Shown here piece by piece: positions 1 through 5,293 of a DNA stretch of 5,293 bases; position 1 is the stretch's first letter, and every line of letters begins with the position of its first letter. Origin of the DNA: DATACZ01 sp036258795. Its GTDB lineage: Bacteria > Actinomycetota > CADDZG01 > JAHWKV01. Location: NCBI GenBank assembly GCA_036258795.1, contig DATACZ010000141.1, positions 1-5,293 of the forward strand. Reading direction: 5' to 3'. The notes under the pieces are model-generated. The model was not told the origin of the DNA. It saw only the letters and a program-made list of their open reading frames with translations, and did no database searches. The translations under genes and the position numbers were made by a program.

Positions 1-2
1 AC

Positions 3-1070
3 TACGCCACCGGGGAAGCAGAGCTTGAGCCGGGTCTGAACTTGATTATCGGCAGCAACGGGCAAGGAAAGACCAGCTTGCTGGAGGCCATCTACTGCTT
101 GTCGGCGCTGGCGTCTCATAGAACGAGCTCTCCGTCGGCGATGGTGAGGCACGGTGCAGAGAGAGCGGTGGTGCAGGCTGTCGGGGTGGTGGCGAACCGG
201 CAGATTGGGGTCGACGCCGAGATAGGCCGAACTGGCGGGATCAGGGTGCGGGTCGACAAGCAGCTACAGACAAGGAAATCGAGGAGCCGTTCACCGGTAT
301 CGGTACTTTTCTCTCCCGAGGATCTGGCGATGGTAAAGGGCGGTCCCGAGGAGCGGCGCCGGTTCCTTGATAACGCCGCAGCCAGGGTCAGGCCGCTGGC
401 CGCCGCCGACCGGATGGACTTCGAGAGGGCCTTGAGGCAACGAAACGGGGCGCTGAGGGCGGCCAGAGCCAACCCTAGGCAGATAGACCACCTGGAGATC
501 TGGAGTGAGCAGGTGGCGGTAACGGGTGCTGCGGTGGTCCGGCATCGGCTGGCGGTGTTGGCCCAGCTCGAGCCACCGGTGCACCGGCGGTATCTAGAGC
601 TTGCCTCCGACCAGCCGCCGGAGCTTGTTTACCGGGCTACGTGGGCAGAGGGCGAACTCCCCGAGGACCCGGCTGAGATCGCAGGAATGTTGAGGAGAGC
701 TCTTAGCAAGTCACAAAGCACAGACCTGGAAAGGGCAACCACCTCGGTGGGCCCCCACCGGGACGACCTACGGATTCTGCTGGCGGGCTCGGACGCCAGG
801 GTCTACGCCTCCCAGGGGGAGCAAAGGACCATCGCGTTGTCTCTGCGCCTGGCCGAAAGAGACACGATCGCCGAGGAGCACGGAGAGCATCCCGTCCTTT
901 TGCTGGACGACGTCTTCTCCGAGCTGGACGACCATCGGAGGCACCAGCTTTCGCAACTGGTTGCGATCACCGGACAGACGGTGGCAACGGCGACGTCGGC
1001 CGAGTCGCTGCCCATCTGGAGCGCCCAGTTAATGGTGGTTGAGGAAGGCAGGCTTCGAAGAGTTGGATGA
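3..1070 (+). CDS. recF: RecF, DNA replication/repair ATPase (5' end missing)
   Basis: RecF is a cytoplasmic SMC-like ABC ATPase that binds gapped DNA and, with RecO and RecR, helps load RecA. The frame is open from base 3 and gives 355 residues before TGA. The first visible residues (YATGEAELEPGLN) match the family just after its N-terminal FRNY-type strand, so only about 13 residues and the start codon lie outside the window; a TTG at 42 is internal, not the start. Visible-residue landmarks: Walker A GSNGQGKT at 17-24, then SHRTS, the lid-region segment FSPEDLAMVKGGPEERRRFLD, VGPHRDD, the ABC signature YASQGEQRT, and Walker B with D-loop LLLDDVFSELDD near the C-terminus. All ATPase motifs are intact and the length is normal. 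The end overlaps the next gene, implying one transcript. Arginine codons are about half AGG/AGA, unlike the gyrase genes downstream. Identification is secure. Confidence 0.97.
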   Translation, partial: YATGEAELEPGLNLIIGSNGQGKTSLLEAIYCLSALASHRTSSPSAMVRHGAERAVVQAVGVVANRQIGVDAEIGRTGGIRVRVDKQLQTRKSRSRSPVSVLFSPEDLAMVKGGPEERRRFLDNAAARVRPLAAADRMDFERALRQRNGALRAARANPRQIDHLEIWSEQVAVTGAAVVRHRLAVLAQLEPPVHRRYLELASDQPPELVYRATWAEGELPEDPAEIAGMLRRALSKSQSTDLERATTSVGPHRDDLRILLAGSDARVYASQGEQRTIALSLRLAERDTIAEEHGEHPVLLLDDVFSELDDHRRHQLSQLVAITGQTVATATSAESLPIWSAQLMVVEEGRLRRVG

Positions 1071-1527
1071 CCCGGCACCGATCAGGGCGGCCTTGGTCGA
1101 GATGGCTTCCGGCTGGGGGGTCGAGAGGCCCCTGGAGACCGCCCAGATCTTCGCCCAGTGGGAGCGGGTGGTGGGTAGCGAGCTGGCGAGAAGGTGCCGG
1201 CCGACCTCTCTCAAGGGCGGGGTTCTGCGCGTGAGGATGGAGTCTGCGGCGTGGGCATCGGAGATCCGCTATCTCGGTGAGGAGATCATCGAGCGGATCA
1301 ATCGGGTGGTGGGCAGCAAGGTGGTGGCGGAGCTAAGGCCCTGGGTGGCCACCCGCAAAGACGAGGGAGCACCCCGCGGCAGGGCGGCCGAACCGGAGCC
1401 ACGTTCCCGGGCACAACCCCACGAACCGGCGGCTGCGGACCCCCGTGTGGGCCAAGAAATACAGGATCAAGCGCTCGCCAAGGCTCTCAAGAGGGCCTTT
1501 AGCGCCGCTCAGAAGACGGGGAGATAG
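1039..1527 (+). CDS. dciA: DciA-type DUF721 protein (replicative helicase loader/operator)
   Basis: DUF721 proteins of the DciA group interact with the replicative helicase DnaB and are needed for replication initiation in bacteria that lack DnaC/DnaI loaders. From TTG at 1039 the product is 162 residues. The domain spans about residues 13-105: an N-terminal helix (PIRAALVEMASGWGVE), the hallmark QWERVVG with Trp41, RPTSLKGGVLRV, and SAAWASEIRYL with Trp72, followed by a helix ending in VVGSKVVAELRPW. Residues 110-140 are Pro/Ala/Arg/Glu-rich and probably disordered; the tail (about 141-160) could form a basic amphipathic helix. Mycobacterial DciA instead carries a long extension in front of the domain. 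The start is uncertain. TTG 1039 is the first start codon after an in-frame TAA at 1030 and overlaps recF by 32 nt. TTG 1063 overlaps by 8 nt and has AGGAAGG 14 nt upstream. ATG 1102 would cut into the domain. Position between recF and gyrB supports the call. Confidence 0.92.
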   Translation: MRKAGFEELDDPAPIRAALVEMASGWGVERPLETAQIFAQWERVVGSELARRCRPTSLKGGVLRVRMESAAWASEIRYLGEEIIERINRVVGSKVVAELRPWVATRKDEGAPRGRAAEPEPRSRAQPHEPAAADPRVGQEIQDQALAKALKRAFSAAQKTGR

Positions 1528-1537
1528 ACCCCCTAGG

Positions 1538-1546
1538 TGGTATACT
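1538..1546 (+). promoter_or_regulatory. Predicted extended -10 promoter for gyrBA
   Basis: The bases TGG-TATACT fit the housekeeping-sigma extended -10 pattern TGn-TAnnnT very well. The hexamer TATACT occupies 1541-1546, 11 nt beyond the stop of the upstream gene, in the only sizeable non-coding gap. Transcription would start near A1552/A1553, giving a leader of about 175 nt before gyrB. No TTGACA-like -35 hexamer is seen at 16-19 bp spacing (the region reads GGGGAG), which is tolerable for extended -10 promoters. Actinobacterial gyrase operons are known to have their own, supercoiling-sensitive promoters, so the position is sensible. It is a sequence-pattern prediction only. Confidence 0.5.
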
Positions 1547-1611
1547 GGGATAACACAGATGAGGCCTCAGGAGCCGCTCCACGCGCCCATTCGGCCCCTA
1601 GAGGCGATCGC

Positions 1612-1731
1612 ATGAAGCAACCCTACTCTCAAGCATCAGTCCTTCCGGCATCCCAGCGGCTTGTTGGGGCACCCGGAAGATCCGGAGAGACCCGGCACCG
1701 GAGCCGAAGAAAGGCCACAGCGCAAGCATGA
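1612..1731 (+). CDS. Possible 39-codon leader ORF coupled to gyrB (doubtful)
   Basis: An ATG at 1612 is preceded by AGAGG (1600-1604) with 7-nt spacing, a better ribosome site than the one in front of gyrB. It opens a 39-residue frame beginning MKQPYSQASVLP and ending in a basic stretch (RHRSRRKATAQA). Its TGA (1729-1731) overlaps the gyrB ATG (1728-1730) as ATGA, the usual layout for translational coupling. The same frame extends upstream to GTG 1537 (64 codons), but that start lies upstream of the predicted transcription start. Against a real gene: only about half of its codons end in G or C, much lower than in gyrB, and no family is recognised. If translated, it more likely serves to deliver ribosomes to gyrB or to sense translation than to make a functional protein. 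Confidence 0.25.
   Translation: MKQPYSQASVLPASQRLVGAPGRSGETRHRSRRKATAQA
1642..1685 (+). promoter_or_regulatory. Inverted repeats in the gyrB leader
   Basis: CTTCCGG (1642-1648) is a perfect reverse complement of CCGGAAG (1673-1679), giving a 7-bp outer stem. Inside it CCCA (1652-1655) can pair with TGGG (1665-1668). The right arm is also part of a second small hairpin, CCGGA-AGA-TCCGG (1673-1685), so the two folds exclude each other. A further weak stem CGGC/GCCG lies at 1693-1706. No run of T follows, so this is not an intrinsic terminator. It could be a leader structure affecting gyrB translation, but short GC-rich inverted repeats arise easily by chance in such DNA. Confidence 0.25.
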
Positions 1732-3656
1732 GCGCGACCGTATCCGCACCCAAAAAGGCAGTTCAAAATAGCTATACCGGCCAGGACATCACGGTCCTCA
1801 AGGGCCTGGCCGCGGTTCGCCGCCGTCCGAGCATGTACATCGGCTCCACGGGACCACGGGGCCTGCACCACCTGGTGTACGAGGTGGTTGACAACGCGGT
1901 GGACGAGGCTCTGGCAGGGTTCTGCGACCGAATCGACGTCACCATCCACGCCGACAACTCGGTGTCGGTAAAAGACAACGGGCGCGGTATACCAATCGAC
2001 CCACCGAAGGGCGAGCGGCGGTCCGCGGTCGAGGTAGTGCTCACGGAGCTGCATGCCGGAGGCAAGTTCGGCGGAAAGGGGTATGCGGTCTCCGGTGGAC
2101 TCCACGGAGTCGGGGTGTCGGTCGTCAACGCCCTGTCATCGAGGCTCCAGGTCGAGGTAGCTCGGGACGGCGGTCTGTACGTGGCCGCCTTCACCCGAGG
2201 CAAGACCACCCACCCGCTGACCAAGGTGAAGTCTTTGTCCAGTCCCTCCAAGACCGGCAGCGTGGTCACGTTCTGGCCCGACCCTGAGATCTTCACCGAG
2301 ACAACCGAGTTCGACTACGACACCATCGCCCGGCGGCTACGGGAACTTTCCTACCTGACCGGGGTGCAGATCACCTTCCGCGACGAGCGCGATGGTAAGT
2401 CGGAGACCTTCAAGGCCACCGGCGGCCTGGCCGACTTCGTCAAGAGCCTGAATACCGGCCGAGAGACCCTGCACAAGATCATCCGGTTGGAGGAGTCGGG
2501 AGATGGGCGGGAGCTCGAGGTCGCCCTGGTGTGGAACACGTCCTTCACCGAGTCGATCCACTCGTTTGCGAACACCATCAACACCCATGAGGGCGGCATG
2601 CACGAGGAGGGATTCCGCAAAGCCCTCACCAACGTGGTGAACAGATACATAAGAGCCAAGAACCTCGCGAACGCCAAAGAACCCGCCCTGGAGGGCGGCG
2701 ATATCCGAGAGGGGCTGGTCGCCATCATCTCGGTGAAGCTCCAGGAGCCACAGTTCGAGGGCCAGACCAAGACCAAGCTCGGAAACAGCGAGATGCGCTC
2801 GTTCGTCGAGACTGCCGTCAACAAGAAGCTGGGGGAGTGGTTCGAGGAGCACCCCACCGAGGCGAAGCGGATCGTGGCAAAGGCCCAGCAGGCCGCCCGG
2901 GCCCGCATCGCGGCCAAAAAGGCGCGGGACATCACGCGAAAGTCTGCCTTTGAGGGCGGGGGGCTGCCCGGGAAGCTGGCGGACTGCTCCTCGAGGGACC
3001 CGGAGGTGTCCGAGCTTTTCATCGTCGAGGGAGACAGCGCCGGCGGCAGCGCCAAGGGCGGCCGGGACCGGGAGTTTCAGGCCATACTGCCGATCCGCGG
3101 AAAGATCCTAAACGTCGAGAAAGCCCGCCTTCACAAGATCCTGGAGAACCGGGAGGTGCAGGCGCTCATCACCGCGATCGGAACGAGCATCGGCGAGGAT
3201 TTCAACATCGACAAGGCCAGGTACCACCGGATCTGCCTGCTGGCTGACGCCGACGTGGACGGCCAGCACATCACCACGCTGCTGCTCACCTTCCTGTTCC
3301 GGCACATGTCCGGCTTGATCGACGCCGGTTACGTGTACCTGACGCAGCCTCCGCTGTACAAGACCACGGTCGACGGGAAGAAGCACTATCTGTTCTCGGA
3401 TGACGAGCGTGACGCCCTGAGGGCTGCACATCCCAACAAGAAGCTCACCTTCAGCCGGTTCAAGGGGCTAAGTGAGATGCCGGCAGAGGAGCTCTGGGAA
3501 ACCACAATGAACCCGAGCACCAGGATCCTGAAGAAGGTGCAGATGGAAGATGCCGCCCTGGCCGACGAGATCTTTTCCATCCTCATGGGCGAGAACGTCG
3601 AGAGCAGGCGCGACTTCATCACCACCAACGCAAAGTACGCCACCCTGGACGTATAG
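1728..3656 (+). CDS. gyrB: DNA gyrase subunit B (ATPase and TOPRIM subunit)
   Basis: GyrB binds and hydrolyses ATP to drive strand passage in the A2B2 gyrase and supplies the metal-binding TOPRIM part of the cleavage centre. The 642 residues form a full-length protein without the proteobacterial insert. GHKL ATPase: EVVDN with catalytic Glu52 and Asn56, DNGRGIP with Asp83, and GGLHGVGVS at 123-131; Arg146 matches E. coli Arg136, the aminocoumarin contact. Transducer: SFANTINTHEGG and the QTK loop with Lys348. TOPRIM: EGDSAGG from Glu434, PIRGKILNVEKAR, and the acidic triad Asp507/Asp509/Asp511 in ADADVDGQHI. The C-terminus (ESRRDFITTNAKYATLDV) is actinobacterial in style. ATG 1728 puts a usual short tail before the conserved YTGQDITVLKGL; its ribosome site is poor (AAGAAAGG, 13 nt away), so initiation may depend on the overlapping upstream frame. 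Oddities: Ser35 in RRPSMYIG and Ser582 in KGLSEM, where glycine is the norm. Confidence 0.99.
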   Translation: MSATVSAPKKAVQNSYTGQDITVLKGLAAVRRRPSMYIGSTGPRGLHHLVYEVVDNAVDEALAGFCDRIDVTIHADNSVSVKDNGRGIPIDPPKGERRSAVEVVLTELHAGGKFGGKGYAVSGGLHGVGVSVVNALSSRLQVEVARDGGLYVAAFTRGKTTHPLTKVKSLSSPSKTGSVVTFWPDPEIFTETTEFDYDTIARRLRELSYLTGVQITFRDERDGKSETFKATGGLADFVKSLNTGRETLHKIIRLEESGDGRELEVALVWNTSFTESIHSFANTINTHEGGMHEEGFRKALTNVVNRYIRAKNLANAKEPALEGGDIREGLVAIISVKLQEPQFEGQTKTKLGNSEMRSFVETAVNKKLGEWFEEHPTEAKRIVAKAQQAARARIAAKKARDITRKSAFEGGGLPGKLADCSSRDPEVSELFIVEGDSAGGSAKGGRDREFQAILPIRGKILNVEKARLHKILENREVQALITAIGTSIGEDFNIDKARYHRICLLADADVDGQHITTLLLTFLFRHMSGLIDAGYVYLTQPPLYKTTVDGKKHYLFSDDERDALRAAHPNKKLTFSRFKGLSEMPAEELWETTMNPSTRILKKVQMEDAALADEIFSILMGENVESRRDFITTNAKYATLDV

Positions 3657-3660
3657 GTAG
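3655..3660 (+). promoter_or_regulatory. Ribosome binding site of gyrA, overlapping the gyrB stop
   Basis: AGGTAG lies 6 nt before the gyrA ATG and differs from the AGGAGG consensus at one base. Its first two bases belong to the gyrB TAG stop codon, so ribosomes finishing gyrB end on the gyrA initiation site. No terminator or promoter is seen in the 10-nt gap, supporting one gyrBA transcript with coupled translation. Confidence 0.5.
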
Positions 3661-3666
3661 ACATCA

Positions 3667-5293
3667 ATGGCCGACGAGCAACCACCCGAGCTAACCCCGG
3701 AAGAGGGCGGGATAAGAACTGTAGAGATAGAGGAGGAGGTACAGCGCTCTTACCTCGACTACGCCATGAGCGTGATCGTGGGCCGCGCCCTCCCCGACGT
3801 TCGGGACGGCCTGAAACCGGTGCACCGACGCATTCTGTGGGGGATGTACGGCCTGGGGCTTCGTCCCGGAACGCCGCACAAGAAGTGCGCCCGGGTGGTC
3901 GGCGAGGTCATGGGCAACTACCACCCCCACGGCGACATGGCCATCTACGACGCCCTGGCCCGGATGGCCCAGGACTTCTCCATGCGGCACCCCCTCGTGG
4001 ATGGCCACGGCAACTTTGGGTCTGCCGACGGAGACCCGCCCGGGGCGCAGCGCTACACGGAGTGCCGCCTCTCACCTTTGGCGATGGAGCTCCTTCGCGA
4101 CATCGGCGAGGAGACCGTCGACATCATCCCCAACTACGACGGCGAGGAGGTCGAGCCGGCCGTCCTGCCGGCCCGCTTCCCCAACCTCCTCGTCAACGGC
4201 TCTACCGGGATCGCCGTCGGGATGGCCACCAACATCCCGCCGCACAACCTGGGGGAGGTGATCGATGCCGCCATCGCCATGATGGAGCAGCCCGACATCA
4301 GCTCGGCTGAGCTGGCCGAGATCGTCAAGGGCCCCGACTTTCCCGGTGGAGGGATCATCCTCGGACGAGCCGGGATCCGTGAGGCCTATGAAACCGGCCG
4401 GGGGACCGTCCGGGTGCGAGCCCGGTGCGAGGTGGAGGAGACCAAGCGGGGCACCCGCATCGTCATCACCGAGCTCCCGTACATGGTTTCCGGCGACCGG
4501 CTGATCGAGAAGGTGGCCGAGCTGACCAACTCCAAGAAGATCACCGGCGTCTCGGGGGGCCGCAACGAGACCAACCGCAAGGGCACCCGAATCGTGATCG
4601 AGCTCAAGCGCGACGCCATCCCTCAGGTGGTCCTCAACAACCTCTACAAGTTCACCCAGCTGCAGGACTCGTTCGGGATCAACATGCTGGCTCTCGTGGA
4701 CGGGGTGCCCCGTACCCTGCCCCTCCGGGACGTTTTGCGCCACTACCTCGACCACCAGGTCCAGGTCATCACCAGGCGCACCCGGTACCGCTTGCGCAAG
4801 GCGGAGGAGCGCATGCACATCCTGCGAGGCCTGCTGGTGGCGCTCGAGCATCTCGACGCGGTAATCACGTTAATCCGGGAGGCTCCCTCCGCCGACGAAG
4901 CGCGGGGGCGGCTTATGACCCAGTACCAGCTGACCGAGGTTCAGGCCAACGCCATCCTGGACATGATGCTCCGGCGGCTGGCGGCCCTGGAGCGAAACAA
5001 GATACGAGAAGAGGCGGCCGAGCTCCAAAAGACCATTGAGGAGCTGAACGCCACCCTGAAATCTCCCGCCAGGGTGAGGCGGATCATCAAGGACGATCTG
5101 TTGGCCATCAAAGAGAAGTTCGCCGACTCCAGGCGGACGGAGATCGTGGCGGATGAGGGTGAGTTCAACGTCGAGGACCTCATCGCCGACGAGGATGTGG
5201 TAGTAACCATCACCCGCTCCGGATACATCAAGCGGGTGAAGTCTTCGATCTACAAGACCCAGGGCCGCGGGGGCAGAGGGGTCATCGGCGCCA
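3667..5293 (+). CDS. gyrA: DNA gyrase subunit A (3' end missing)
   Basis: GyrA is the breakage-reunion and DNA-wrapping subunit of gyrase. ATG 3667 opens 542 complete codons without a stop, plus one base; roughly 270-300 residues of the C-terminal beta-pinwheel should lie beyond the edge. Landmarks: the N-terminal SYLDYAMSVIVGRALPDVRDGLKPVHRRIL; the quinolone-resistance region (about 75-114) with GNYHPHGDMAIYD; catalytic Arg129-Tyr130 in QRYTECRL; LVNGSTGIAVGMATNIPPHN; the tower and coiled-coil gate (NNLYKFTQLQDSFGINMLAL, VITRRTRYRLRKAEERMHIL, AILDMMLRRLAALER); then EDVVVTITRSGYIKRV and the GyrA box QGRGGRG at 532-538. That box distinguishes GyrA from ParC of topoisomerase IV. Odd residues: Met91 sits where E. 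coli has Ser83, with Asp95 (E. coli Asp87) kept, and Gln128 replaces the usual Met two before the catalytic Tyr. It follows gyrB by 10 nt in the same operon. Confidence 0.99.
   Translation, partial: MADEQPPELTPEEGGIRTVEIEEEVQRSYLDYAMSVIVGRALPDVRDGLKPVHRRILWGMYGLGLRPGTPHKKCARVVGEVMGNYHPHGDMAIYDALARMAQDFSMRHPLVDGHGNFGSADGDPPGAQRYTECRLSPLAMELLRDIGEETVDIIPNYDGEEVEPAVLPARFPNLLVNGSTGIAVGMATNIPPHNLGEVIDAAIAMMEQPDISSAELAEIVKGPDFPGGGIILGRAGIREAYETGRGTVRVRARCEVEETKRGTRIVITELPYMVSGDRLIEKVAELTNSKKITGVSGGRNETNRKGTRIVIELKRDAIPQVVLNNLYKFTQLQDSFGINMLALVDGVPRTLPLRDVLRHYLDHQVQVITRRTRYRLRKAEERMHILRGLLVALEHLDAVITLIREAPSADEARGRLMTQYQLTEVQANAILDMMLRRLAALERNKIREEAAELQKTIEELNATLKSPARVRRIIKDDLLAIKEKFADSRRTEIVADEGEFNVEDLIADEDVVVTITRSGYIKRVKSSIYKTQGRGGRGVIGA

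Noticed and set aside
1548..1556. GGGATAACA resembling a DnaA box or part of an origin
   Set aside because: It matches TGTGGATAA at only about six of nine positions, has no companion boxes or AT-rich stretch nearby, and overlaps the predicted promoter.
1561..1580. Short palindromes GAGGCCTC and GGAG-CCG-CTCC as a terminator for dciA
   Set aside because: The stems are only 4 bp or self-complementary and no T-run follows; they lie downstream of the predicted gyrB transcription start.
1604..1611. Palindrome GCGATCGC just before ATG 1612
   Set aside because: It is a single 8-bp palindrome in GC-rich DNA; no other copy was noticed in the leader, so a HIP1-like or operator role is unsupported.
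2351..3055. A 234-codon open frame on the minus strand inside gyrB
   Set aside because: It is a shadow of the gyrB coding bias, with Ser/Pro/Arg-rich composition, no family motifs, and full overlap with conserved GyrB domains.
4072..4851. A 259-codon open frame on the minus strand inside gyrA
   Set aside because: It lies fully antisense to an intact, strongly conserved gyrA segment. Its His/Asp/Val/Leu-rich composition is what the complement of GC-biased codons gives, and no domain is recognisable.
4425..5039. A 204-codon plus-strand open frame overlapping gyrA in another frame
   Set aside because: It is Pro/Arg/Gly/His-rich out-of-frame translation of gyrA; the gyrA frame itself is continuous, so no frameshift is involved.
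1..5293. A previously undescribed biological system
   Set aside because: Every gene belongs to a well-known replication or topology family in its usual order, with no mobile element, repeat array or unexplained gene beyond the 200-bp gyrB leader.

Overview
The window is a stretch of bacterial chromosome in the classic replication-origin neighbourhood. It holds four forward-strand genes: the 3' part of recF, a DUF721/DciA-type gene, complete gyrB, and the 5' two thirds of gyrA, which runs off the right edge. Three things suggest a high-GC actinobacterium (Actinomycetota). A DciA/DUF721 gene sits between recF and gyrB, the arrangement known from mycobacteria and Streptomyces. GyrB has the TOPRIM wording LADADVDGQHI and a 642-residue length without the proteobacterial insert. 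Coding sequence is GC-rich with a strong G/C third-position bias. GyrA residues such as GHGNFGS and RYTECRL recall deeper-branching actinobacterial classes (for example Acidimicrobiia), but that is only an impression from memory and no class can be assigned safely.

Layout. Bases 3-1070: RecF without its first dozen or so residues. The next gene (to 1527) overlaps the end of recF, so the two are almost certainly co-transcribed, presumably with dnaN and dnaA outside the window. Bases 1528-1727 are the only real non-coding gap (200 bp). It contains a good extended -10 promoter (TGG-TATACT), a long leader of about 175 nt, a possible 39-codon leader ORF whose stop overlaps the gyrB start (ATGA), and short inverted repeats that could fold in competing ways. 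gyrB fills 1728-3656. gyrA starts after a 10-nt gap at 3667 and is still open at 5293, ending just inside the first blade of its C-terminal DNA-wrapping domain.

Functionally the genes form a replication and topology cluster. RecF loads recombinase at stalled forks and gaps, DciA helps put the replicative helicase on DNA, and GyrB with GyrA form the A2B2 gyrase that introduces negative supercoils. A promoter in front of gyrB would let gyrase be controlled separately from the dnaN-recF-dciA unit. Codon use agrees with this split: about half of the arginine codons are AGG/AGA in recF and dciA, but only a small minority in gyrB and gyrA.

No mobile element, CRISPR array, RNA gene or novel defence-like system is visible; this is core housekeeping sequence. 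The points most worth a second look are a methionine in GyrA at the position of E. coli Ser83 (the main fluoroquinolone contact), further unusual residues next to conserved gyrase motifs, and the gyrB leader region.
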